Origin: Protula sp. h YS-2021 | Lineage: Eukaryota > Annelida > Polychaeta > Sabellida > Serpulidae | NCBI GenBank assembly: GCA_949752745.1 | Contig: OX457028.1 | Coordinates: 20,692,352 to 20,756,351 of the forward strand | Length of the DNA stretch: 64,000 bases | Direction: 5' to 3' | Shown here: positions 47,787-57,049 of the stretch, in pieces | Numbering within the stretch: position 1 is the first letter of the stretch | Layout: every line of letters starts with the position of its first letter | Made by a program: the position numbers and the translations under genes | The notes under the pieces: generated by a model | What the model was told of the DNA's origin: nothing | Databases searched by the model: none | Seen by the model: only the letters and a program-made list of their open reading frames with translations

Positions 47787-49130
47787 CAAATTCAAACTGG
47801 TTTTGGTAGATGATCATGTAACAGACATTTGATCTTTCCTCATTCCTTATTTGTAGGCAAAAATTGTTACTGACTTAGTTTATCACCACAAAAACCGATA
47901 ATACTGAAAAAGACATATTTGAAACTTTTTGAAGTCTGAGGCAGTTCTGTCTTTCAAATTTACAGTAGAAAATTTTACTTCTTATTGCGTTAGGACCCAA
48001 ATATTTACATTTATTTACGTCAGGAAATATCTAAATCAATTTTTCAAATGTTAAGTTGTTTCATTATTTGCGAAAGGTGTCTCACTAATTCGGATTTAGA
48101 TATTGTGTATTTTTAAAGACCAAGAAGTTGCAAGTTTTATTAGAACTTTAGTCTAAAATCATATATTTTTCCAGTCTGCGTAACATCCATAATATAAAAT
48201 ATTATAATATCATTATGTTAAATGGTGCAGATGATTTTATCATTGCCTAGACCAAATGATTTCCCGATAACCAGGATAATTAAGTGCAAGCACAACGGTT
48301 CGATTAATATTTTGCGCTTTTGCCAGATGCTTTACTCACGATCAGCATATGAGCTAAAAAATATAAAACTATATATAAAACTGTAGGATTAAGGATTTAA
48401 GAAAATCCTGTTTTTGCTGGCTGTACTTGACTAACTTGCACCATCAACCATCATATTACTCAGGGCAGTTGTGAACTTCATGCAGCATACAGCATGTCCT
48501 TCACGCAGTATTTTATATACGCTCACGAATGCCGGCACGAAAAAATATAGGAGCAAAATATTTTTACTGAAGAAATTATTTCAAGAATTTTTGTCATAAC
48601 TATTGTTTTGATCTGGCAATTATGTAAGAATAACAGTAACTGCAAAAATAGCACAAATAATAGTAAATATTAATATTACTTGTTCAAAGCAGTTATATTT
48701 TTTTTTGGTTTCCGACCTTGCTTATTTATGATCTCGTTGGGTGCTTCTTGGGGCTGTAACAATTTACAACATTTTTCAAAAGAGAGTTCCCTTCTACATC
48801 ATATAAGCTTTCTAAATGGCTTAGCTGTTTAATTTTTGGAACCCACAACCGCTTACGGTTCAGAAATGGAGAGCTGCAAAGGTTAAGAATTTAAATGACT
48901 GAAATTTTCACACAATACATAAGCTACTTTACCGTTTTTATCATAACACGTGGTCGACTGATTTTTTAGGGATGCACCCTTCATCTCCAAATTTTCCAAA
49001 AATGTGATTTATATAGCTGAACCCTCACCCTTTCCCACCCATGACCTAAACCTGCATGCGCCACTCTATTATATCGCTTTCTAATTAAGCTAGTTTTGAT
49101 ATGGTTGTAAATGTGAATTTCGAAGGAGTT
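47787..49130. other. Distal flank of copy B, shared with copy C
   Basis: GATGATCATGTAACAGACA and CTTTCAAATTTACAGTAGAAAATTTTACTTCTTATTG match 60550-60665 in copy C. From about 48200 onward no homology or gene is seen. Confidence 0.5.
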
Positions 49131-49262
49131 ATTATAAATTAGTAGGGTGAATATGTATGTTCTGGATGTAGGTCTAGAACATACATGTATGTTTCCGACG
49201 CTGTTGGTATAAATGATAGAAAAACTCTTCTTATCGACAACTAGACGTAGGTCGTTTTTACC
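49131..49262 (-). repeat. Hairpin-bearing dispersed repeat, copy 1
   Basis: On the minus strand it reads TTTTTCTATCATTTATACCAA, then CATACATGTATGTTCTAGAC, then CATCCAGAACATA and CACCCTACTAA. The same ordered blocks occur at 56901-57010 and 62085-62200. The TGTTCT and AGAACA arms form an imperfect hairpin. Confidence 0.75.
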
Positions 49263-49352
49263 GTAGGTACCTACTGAACCCAAGGAACCTACTGAACTTA
49301 CCGCACCTATAGCGCCTGCGGTATTTACAGCACCTGCGGTATTTACAGCACG
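49263..49352. repeat. Short minisatellite (GCACCTGCGGTATTTACA)
   Basis: GCACCTGCGGTATTTACA and the related ACCTACTGAACC/TTACC units repeat four to five times at 49263-49352. The Tyr-Arg-Arg-Cys-rich open frame across it is a product of the repeat. Confidence 0.75.
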
Positions 49353-49789
49353 ACTGAATTGAGAAAGAAGTGAAAAAGGAATTTAGTAGCACAGTCAAAA
49401 GGGTAAAGAAGTGGGGAATTAACGGCACATCTAAAACATCAAGAAGAACAGAAAAGAGGACCAAGCGAGAAATAAAAAGCATATGTGAAACACGACGAAG
49501 GGCAGCAGAAGAAAACGTCTGATGATAAATTTAATAGCTAATATCAGAAATTTTTTCTTTCATAAGACTTTTTAATAAGTGTTACAAAAACTTTAAAAAT
49601 ATTTTAGGGAATAAAAGACATTTATAATGTTTTTGTCTTGTTTTAGATCACGACTTGAAAGAACAAAGACGTCTGCTACATGGTGCGACGACAATTATAA
49701 TCACCACCATTAAATTTATGCTATGACAGATGACTTTTAAAAGGATGAAATATAAGACTATATGCAGCAGTTTTTAACAAAACAGTGAA

Positions 49790-50570
49790 GCGCATAGAGA
49801 TGAAATGTGATGGACTTGTGTGTGCATTGAGCTAATATCGATAATAGAAAACACTTACTGTCTGTATTCTTGATGTTGAGAACACCCTGAATATTCTTTA
49901 TCTTCTTTGGCAACTCAATGTAGCTGGAGGCTTGCAAGGGTTCTAAGGTAGCTATATGAACTCCAATCTAAACAATCTTATCCAACACCCATCCAGATCC
50001 TTTGCGTTTATGTTCATCAAACTTGTTCAACAAATCCTTGAATGCATTTGGTAAGTCATTATCAATATCTTTTTCTTTGAATGCTCTAAAAGTCTGAGTA
50101 CTCATACGAGTGTTGTCCACGAGTTCTTCCAACACTCCCAGCTCATTTTTTTTATAATTTTCTTGAATTGTGCTAAACGACAATATACCATTTTATTCCG
50201 TTGTCTAATCTATCTTTCAAATGTCGTGTGACGCGATTTTCTTGCGGTCCCTTTTCCAGTAACAAGTCAGATCCATTTTCGGGTTCAAGCACTTCTTGAT
50301 GTGCATGTCCACAAAGACTTATTCTTCTACCTTTACCCCTTGCAGTACATCCTTCGTCTTTTGTTTCTTCATAGGCAGTCGATCCGACCCATCAGCTGAT
50401 TTTTTGCACGTATGTGCTACATTGGTGTTGCATGAGTATCATCACATGTATAAATTCATATTGTTCAGCATTTCTGAAGGCTTGGAAGCAAAGCGCCAAG
50501 TAATAAGTCCTCTTTCTTCACGAAAGGCGATCAGTTTTTCACATAAATGTCTCTCAAATTAATTAAGTTT
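49790..50570 (-). pseudogene. Polinton/Maverick-like DNA polymerase B N-terminal remnant
   Basis: Minus-strand frames, interrupted by stops and shifts, contain CEKLIAFREERGLITW (about 50500-50560), LPNAFKDLLNKFDEHKRKGS followed by GWVLDKIV (49968-50060), SSYIELPKKIKN and VLNIKNTDSKCFLLSILA (49815-49900). This order (fixed-length region, GSGW block, SSYI.LP, N.KN.D...CF.WS.LA) is what I know from the N-terminal region of protein-primed polymerases of Polinton elements and related integrated virus-like elements. The exonuclease and polymerase motifs are absent and an in-frame stop follows LDKIV. It is an old, inactive copy. Confidence 0.6.
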
Positions 50571-50719
50571 GGCAGTACTGCATGACAATATAGGCATTGC
50601 ACTTAATCATTTGATATCTTCATGTTATGACTTCAGTAAATGATGGAAAATTGCACTGGTTTTGATAAATAACGTAGTCAATGGCGTTAGAAAGAGTGCT
50701 TCTTCTAGAAAGCAATCAA

Positions 50720-50963
50720 TTAAATAATCCACGCGATGGTAGACCCATTCATCAGTACGAATAAAGGAAAATGCAAGTCCAAATCAAAGTCTTCTACATC
50801 TTCTATTCCAGTTTCATAACACTTTTGAATAAACTTGTTGTATAAATCAATTGGATTGCGCAATTCCAAAATTATGTAAGTTACAAAGCTGTTCTGCCGC
50901 AGATTCAAAGATGGTCAGTTCAGCAAACATAAAGTCTATATAGATCCGATTAAAAATATCCAT
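50720..50963 (-). pseudogene. Unknown gene fragment, copy 1 (pair with 54518-54947)
   Basis: The frame starting at 50963 reads MDIFNRIYIDFMFAELTIFE, then shifts frame to RNPIDLYNKFIQKCYETG and EDVEDFDLDLHFPLFVLMN. The pattern F.R.Y..FM.AEL...E.......LH.FG, then (P/V)I(D/E)LY..FI..CY and a D/F-rich stretch, is shared with the plus-strand fragment at 54640-54900. I do not recognise the family. It lies just upstream of the Polinton-like polymerase fragment and in the same direction, so it may be a gene of the same element. Confidence 0.5.
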
Positions 50964-51844
50964 ATTTAACAAAATTAAAATCTTGCTGAACGTTTTGGTG
51001 CAAGAATTATTCAAATCATGCCCAATATGCTAGCCATATGGTAAAATATTTTCCAACGAGGGGAGGGAGTGGGGGTGGGGGGTGTCCGTAGGTGGAAATC
51101 CATGACACATTACAGGCTGCAATCATATGACCTGATTCAGTTCCGTCGCTGGTAAACCATCACGCGTACACAATCATGTGGGTCTGATTCAGGTCTAGTT
51201 TTTCTGGGAAATGATTGATGTGACTAGGCATCACATGCCTGCAGTTATTAGCATGTCCGTATACACATGTCTAGCCAGTTCCTTTTCAGAAATCAGCACC
51301 AATCTGTCCACTTCAACAACATATCAAATGTCTATTTTAACGCTTGTAAGTAATGTACACATCATAATCACGAAGATCAGCCATTTTTTTTACCACTGAA
51401 CAGTTCATAATTTTAATAAATTCAACATTCTATGCATCTTAAATAATATCTATTCTTCATTGCAGCAAAATGAGTTATTCAATTTGTGCATAGCTGCTTA
51501 TCTATCTTCGCGCAGTGGTTGCTTACACTGTCCACACCGTGAGTAAATACAGTCGGCATGCAAAGATGCCCATTGCCTGGACTCGTCCGTCTCTGTCTTG
51601 CATGGCTGCTGTAATCCCATGGGCAGATGAATTTTATAAGCCTGTTGAATGTTCCCTTCCTCAATATACTTCAGGCTTTTTCTTTGCAGCATGTCATAAT
51701 CTATGAGCGTAACGGACTACACACACTTGTTTTACCTGTTCTCTGGATGCATATCCCCAAAAAGATTCTTCTCAGCTCACATAATGGTTTGCTTTTTCTT
51801 CGTGTGTGCCAGCATCAATGACACCTGCTGTTATTTTACCTACC
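50964..51844. other. Unassigned, possibly decayed coding
   Basis: The minus-strand frame 51498-51692 (SRCGQCKQPLRED, KTETDESRQWASLHADC) has a CxxC motif and coding-like composition, but no match I can name. G-rich low complexity lies at 51059-51086. Confidence 0.35.
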
Positions 51845-53050
51845 TTATTTAACTTCCAGTAATTCATCAACATACATTCTTTCACTAGCTAACAAATACG
51901 GACCACACCTTCTCTCAGCCATTTTTAGAATTTTTTTGGGTGTAGAATGAAAAGGCTGATACCTCATATGAATGAGGGCATGTGCGCAGTGAGGAATATT
52001 AACCAAGTAAGGGTACCTTTTTGTGCCCTTCTTAGGCCCACGACAGGTATATACGAGTGTGTATGAGTGAGGAATTAATACCAAATAAGGGAAGGCTTTG
52101 GACCCTTGTCATGCCTACAAGTATACCCTAGTGGAAGGGGTCATGATTAATGCTAAAAGAAAGAGAAGAAGAGCTGTGTTGCTCAATGTGAGGTGGTGCC
52201 TGTGATTTGTCTGTCTTTTCAGAGACAGAAACAAAACACATTTTAAGCCCTTTTCAGCGATGTAATACTCCAAAAAATAAACAAATTAGTGTCTTAAAAA
52301 TTGTATGAGAGTGTCTGATGTGGGCTCGCACGAGTGAAGAGTTATGATGTTTTTTTTCTATGTAATGATGTGCACATACTCATACACATCATACGATTGT
52401 AAACGTCATACGAGTATGTTTGAAAACAAAGATGGGGTATCACTTGCATAACGTTAGATTATATTATAAATTTATTTCTTTTGGCATACATTGTTTACAA
52501 TGCACCTCAGAATGGCCATATGAACGAGGAGAAGGTGAACATGCAATTGGTGCAGCAGAAGACTAGAACGAGGAATATGAGTTATTCCGGTGCCCTTAGT
52601 GATTTTCTTTCTCATGTAAAGACAAAAAGTCGGAGCTGTAATACCAAGAAATAAGCGAAATGGTGTCAAAGCACTCACAAAGAGTTTTTCTCACGTGTAT
52701 CTAGGAGTTAAGAGTTATGATAAAACTTTTCAGGCTTCACGAGTGTAGATTGAGTGCGTTACGATGGAGAAGTATAACGAAATAAGGGTATTTTTGGGTT
52801 TCTCAGGCTAATGACAAGTAAAGTCAAGTGACGACTAGTGTAGACGAGTGTATATGAGTGAATTATAACCAAATAAGGGTATGTTCTTGGAGGCTTCTCA
52901 AGCTCAGGACGACTATACACGAGTCTAGACGAGTGAGTGAGGAACCATAACTAAATAAGGGGATGTTTTTGAGTTTTTCAAGCTCAGAGTGGATGTTTGC
53001 ATGTTTATCGTACGAATGAAGTGTTACAACTAAATAACAAAATTTCCGTT
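51845..53050. repeat. Degenerate ~90-bp minisatellite (ATACGAGTGTATATGAGTGAGGAA family)
   Basis: Units built from (T)ATACGAGTGT..ATGAGTGAGGAATTA, ACCAAATAAGGGTA and TTTTTG..CTTCTCAGGC(C/T)CA.GAC recur at about 51990, 52070, 52765, 52860 and 52950, with weaker traces at 52330 and 53750. Spacing within clusters is about 85-95 bp. Open frames here are shadows of the repeat. Confidence 0.7.
52205..52345. repeat. Direct repeat, left member (pair with 53665-53795)
   Basis: GTCTGTCTTTTCAGAGACAGAAAC, TTTAAGCCCTTTTCAG, TGTAATACT and GTGTCT...AAGAGTTATGATG match 53665-53795 (GTCTGCCCTTTAGAGACAGAAACC, TTTAAGCCTTTTCAGG, TGTAATACTATACGAAATAAG, GTATGAGCGAAGAGTT). They are about 1.46 kb apart in the same orientation, so a larger unit may have been duplicated. 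Confidence 0.7.
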
Positions 53051-53227
53051 TTCCACCTTTCTCATATATAAGGCAGTGCAACACTGAACGTGTTGAATTT
53101 GTCATAGCTAGAAGGAAGAACAGAGCCAGGGGTATATTTCATCAAAAAACGATAGAGTATTTGGTTACTACCTTACTGCTAGAATCTGAGCAGTTTAAAT
53201 AAAAAAGGAACTGGAAGAATTAACCAA

Positions 53228-53690
53228 ATGCTCAATGAAGATATTGAAATTGATCGGTTTACTGGTTCTGCAGCCACCTACAAAAGCTGCAGATTAAGTA
53301 AACAGACATCAGATGTACCGCAGAAGAATAAAGAAGTGCAAAAGTTACAAATGCCAACTGTACAATTGGAGGTGCCTCAAGAAGCGACGGGTATGTTAAC
53401 TATAAATATCAATCATATGCAAGTTATACCTTTCCGTCACCAACAGAATTTGACATTCATGGATATGATGACGGAACGAACACGCTTTTCAAAGAGATGC
53501 TTGAGAAGAATATACGCCAATGTTCCTTCTGCCAAGCAGTTATACCTGACAATCAAACCCTTTAGTAATTATTAAAAGTTTCCTGGAGCCATGACGCCGA
53601 TGAAAGTGACCTGTCTCTGTGGCAAACAGCTCAACACATTTTACCAAGCGCCAAGAAGCCAAGCATAAGTCTGCCCTTTAGAGACAGAAA
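53228..53690 (+). pseudogene. Decayed ORF with a CxxC motif
   Basis: The first part (53228-53420) reads SKQTSDVPQKNKEVQKLQ and is polar and unknown. The second part is in another frame from about 53421, with SYTFPSPTEFDIHGYDDGTN, FKEMLEKNIRQCSFCQAVIP and, after two stops, SWSHDADESDLSLWQTAQHI. CSFC may be half of a zinc-binding site. Frameshift and stop codons show it is inactive. It precedes a PC4-like remnant on the same strand. Confidence 0.4.
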
Positions 53691-53962
53691 CCAATATATT
53701 TAAGCCTTTTCAGGCCTGTAATACTATACGAAATAAGATGTCTAAGAGATTGTGAGTGTGTGTGTGGACTTGTATGAGCGAAGAGTTTTTTCAGACATGG
53801 TAACTTAAAACACCCTAACCCGGGCCATATAGTATATAAGGAAGTGTTAGTAAGCTGAGACATTCAAAAGAGCATAAGGCAAGTTCAAAAGGGCATCACT
53901 TCAGCATATTGGCTGTCTATTTAACTGAAAATTAAGGTAAAGAGGTGGAGAATCATTTCAAG

Positions 53963-54384
53963 ATGAGCGCTCCCTTAACCGTAAGCGTTGAAGATAGAAA
54001 GTTTGGCCAATTCATAAGAATCAGACGAAATGAAAAATGGACTGAATTATCTGTTTCTCTCTGGAAGATTGTGAGTGACAACTTGGAAAAGCTGTGTTAC
54101 ATCAACTATAAGCTATAATTAACAAAATTCAAGCGTCTAGACGTGATTACATAAAGCGACAAACACTATGCTAGTTTTGTGTAATTCTCTTACTTTGAAG
54201 GGAAAGCTACACCTACTACATCAACTTCAATGATAAGAAATGGGCAACTTTGCTGCAGGCAATGCCACAAATAAATAGTGTTTTGCCATCATCTTCCGGC
54301 GGGAAGCAATCATCTTCCAGTCTTTCGACTAGTGAAACGTGTAAGGAATGTCATGATGTGAAAACACCAATCAAGATGACTTAG
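53963..54384 (+). pseudogene. PC4-like single-stranded DNA-binding protein remnant
   Basis: ATG 53963 starts a 51-codon frame with RKFGQFIRIRRNEKWTELSV and LWKIVSDNLEKL. After a stop at 54116-54118, similarity continues in other frames with LTKFKRLDVI (54120-54150) and SYTYYINFNDKKWATLLQAM (54205-54264), then a Ser-rich tail with CKECHD, ending at 54384. The pattern of a KFG.F...R curved-sheet start, KRLDV and YYINF...W..L is what I associate with the PC4/YdbC-type ssDNA-binding fold, known from transcription coactivators and from replication proteins of mobile elements and viruses. Two frame breaks make it non-functional. Assignment to the neighbouring Polinton-like remnant is inference. Confidence 0.5.
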
Positions 54385-54395
54385 AAAAAACTGAT

Positions 54396-54947
54396 GAGAA
54401 AATCCAAGCTGTTAAAGAGCCAGCTAGCCGAAGTTCAATTGCACAATGCCACAGTATCAACCCAACTTGGAGTCATCTGTACTTATTGTGGTGTTGAAGG
54501 TTATCTACAAGGTGATTAATATCACTGCCACAGATATGTGTGAACCTGATAACTTTTGCGGGAAGTGTGAATTACTTAAAGGCTGTAAAGTGAAATAGAA
54601 ACACAAATTTGCTCGCAAGACGTTGATGAATGAAGAGTTGTGCAAAATGGATCTATGCTTTAAAAGGCCCTATGCCAACTTTATGATTGCTGAACTTGCT
54701 CGCTATGAAACTACAGAATATCAACCTAACCATTTACATTCTTTTGGGGATTTTGTGCACTACACTCTCAATGTGATTGAACTATATACAAGGTTTATTG
54801 AAGAGTGTTACCAAGCTGAATGCAGAGGACTACGACTTTGATTCTGCGCTCTACTTTGACCACACTGATTTAGGAGTGTACTATTGCGTGATGAATTGTT
54901 TGGCGCATTGTTGTAAAGAAGAAAAAACTGAAAGCACATCAAATTAA
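54396..54947 (+). pseudogene. Unknown cysteine-containing gene fragment, copy 2
   Basis: GVICTYCGVEGYLQGD (about 54466-54513) is followed, from 54518 in another frame, by NITATDMCEPDNFCGKCELL, an in-frame TAG at 54596, then CFKRPYANFMIAELARYETT and LNVIELYTRFIEECYQ (to 54841). After one more shift comes AEDYDFDSALYFDHTDLGVY, ending with a stop at 54945-54947. Two CxxC pairs suggest a zinc ribbon. The C-terminal half is paralogous to the minus-strand fragment at 50720-50963. The family is unknown to me. Three breaks show it is a pseudogene. Confidence 0.5.
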
Positions 54948-55540
54948 CAGTTGCACACAGCGTTTTTTTAAGGTAAGATAAAACATTTTTGAAACTTGGC
55001 CTTTAAACGTTGAAGAGTAAAACAGCTGTAATGTTTTCTTTCCAACCAATTTAATCTCATGTGAGTTCTTTCAAAGTCAACAAAGGAAGAAAATAGAAAA
55101 GGTAGCAGGAATTTTAAAAGAAGTAATATATGAACATGCTATGAAAAAATAAAGTGATACGTGATCCCCGTCATTATATTACAGGAAGAAGAAAAAGTGA
55201 AACATGTAAGCAAATGTCACTATCCCTTAGCCTATGTAAAGTATGCAGTTGCAGAGTACAGCCATTGGCAACTTCAAGCCAACTCACGTGTATGGAAAAA
55301 AAACAAAGGCTTGCTTTAATCAGTTGGGCGTTGAAGTAGAGCAAAATTTAGCCTAAAGGTTTTCAACCGTGACATGATTTTGAAAACTTATACACATGCC
55401 GTCTTTGTTAAAAAAGAGCTTCAGACCCACCAAAAAATCCCAGCTAAATTTTTTAATTTTTTAAATTATACGTTTGACCCTTGCTAAAGGAGCTAGTTTT
55501 CCAATAGATTCTCGCATACTGCATAAAAAATCGCGTTTGC
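54948..55540. other. Unassigned sequence
   Basis: No similarity or structure noticed. The short frame at 55154-55339 has no domain. Confidence 0.3.
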
Positions 55541-55880
55541 CAGACTTTCTGTCAGCTCACCACTCAATCACACCATGATCCAGTGCAGTTAAAGAGGCAA
55601 CCAGGTTGAAAAGGCCAATTTCAGTCACTTCCTAACAAGAATGTACTATTTGTCGGCACATATCATGCCTCGGACACACCATGCTCTAGTGCAACTAAAT
55701 CGATAAGCGTTCTATCCATTTGTCAACCGGGGTGTGAGCGGAAACCTCACCATGTTTCAGTCTCCAAAATGCCATGCCTCAACACACACCATGACTCGGA
55801 TACACCATGCTAACAGATGGCTAAAGCGACAAGCCTTTTAGTCATCTATTAGCCTGGGTGTGAAGGTTGTAATATACATG
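55541..55880. repeat. Degenerate ~125-bp tandem repeat
   Basis: Three units share TCGGACACACCATG(C), AACTAAA.CGA.AAGC.TT, ATCTATT/ATTTGTCA and ACC.GGGTGTGA; they start near 55558, 55668 and 55793. No coding signal. Confidence 0.65.
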
Positions 55881-56560
55881 GCAAACTCCTTTTTGAAATC
55901 CCTCACATGCCTTCTGGGAGAAACCGCAAAACAGCCTGAATAGTACTACCTATTTCAACGACTGCCTGTTACGCCGGGTATGACCAGTGTGACCTGTGAG
56001 TGTCTCAAAAACTGGCCTATAGGAACCTATAGGCTAACTGAGTAATCCACCGCTTAGGTGGTTCATGCCTATGTCACCTAATGTAAACTTTCCAGTCTTC
56101 CTGAAACCCATCGCATCAGATAAGCGGACGACTCACAACCCCGTGTACGATCCATCGTATGGCAAGGATGCCGTCTCACCCTAATGCCGACAGTCCATTC
56201 ACGGAGAGACGAAGGGGTTTGTGTTGTTCAGTTACTGACCATTAGTCCAGACAGCCAAGAATGACCCAGGTTCACCCAGGTCCACACCAAAAAAATTCAT
56301 CTACAAAGCTATCAGATTAGACATCTTTTCAACCGTATGAGTTCCCTGGCGGGAAGCTCTTCAACACCCGAGACATACTGTATACTACACATATTTCGGA
56401 TTTAGAAATTTTACTGTGTCTGAAGGTACACTAAGCTCCCTATATAAGGAATTTGCGTTCAAAATGCACCACTATACGGCCACTACAATCCGACTCCTAC
56501 AGCCCGAACAACGACGTTAAAAATTATCAGTACCTCTGCTTGTGTATGGTCTCGTTTATT
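55881..56560. other. Unassigned, moderate GC
   Basis: GC content is higher than in the surroundings (56080-56260 contains GACTCACAACCCCGTGTACG and CGGAGAGACGAAGGGG). No gene or RNA could be identified. Confidence 0.3.
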
Positions 56561-56880
56561 CCCATTCTCATTACACTACGCATCTCCAAAATCCCGTCTA
56601 TCCACGTGACGACCAAGGTAAAATACTTTATTCAGTAAGCGCTTGTTGCTGCTTGCCTACCATGTCTCCGCGGGATGATCAATGCGAAAATACTTTATGT
56701 CTCCTGGACGCGTGTTGTTTCTTCAGTTTACAAAACCCGCCGTATCCCCAGAAACACCCTCTTTCCATGTGGCGGCCACCGCAGAACATTTAGTGCTCTG
56801 TGGACGCCTGTTGCTGCTTCGGTTTTCAGCCCCACCGTGTCCTCAAGAAATACAGGGATCGGTCACCAATAAAAATAGGG
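56561..56880. repeat. Tandem repeat of ~85-115 bp with Cys-rich open frame
   Basis: Three diverged units share (T)CTCC.CGTGTC/CCACGTGACGA, AAAATACTTTAT, and (GG)ACGC(G/C)TGTTG.T.CTTC. In one frame each unit gives a DACC(C/F) motif (SVSACCCL, LLDACCFF, SVDACCCF). Units start near 56560, 56650 and 56730. The repetition is at the DNA level, so I do not call a gene. Confidence 0.55.
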
Positions 56881-56900
56881 AGAGGGGTCGCCAGTAAAAA

Positions 56901-57010
56901 CAGATCTACGTCCAGTGGGTATTTTTTCATCATTTATACCAAGGGCGTCCAGATCATACAAGTCTGTTCTAGACGCACGTCCAGAACAAATATTATCACC
57001 CTACTTAAAT
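56901..57010 (+). repeat. Hairpin-bearing dispersed repeat, copy 2
   Basis: ATCTACGTCCAGTG, then TTTTTTCATCATTTATACCAA, TGTTCTAGACG, CGTCCAGAACA and CACCCTACT. It is the plus-strand counterpart of 49131-49262 and directly abuts the left edge of duplicated copy C. Confidence 0.75.
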
Positions 57011-57049
57011 TAACTCGAATATTCTGTGTTAATAACTATATATATATAT

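Larger units (their letters stand above)
29280..48000. repeat. Segmental duplication, copy B (C1q gene segment)
   Basis: Paralogue of 6180-25130, with continuation beyond it that is shared with copy C (47790-48020 matches 60530-60690). It contains the better preserved C1q gene and two insertions absent from A: 41410-42060 and the LINE at 43466-47778. Stretch 40140-40435 is also absent from A. Confidence 0.8.

Noticed and set aside
56542..56870. Cysteine-rich peptide with three DACCC-like repeats, suggestive of a secreted disulfide-rich peptide
   Set aside because: The repeat is at DNA level with frame changes between units and no signal peptide, so a minisatellite is the simpler reading.
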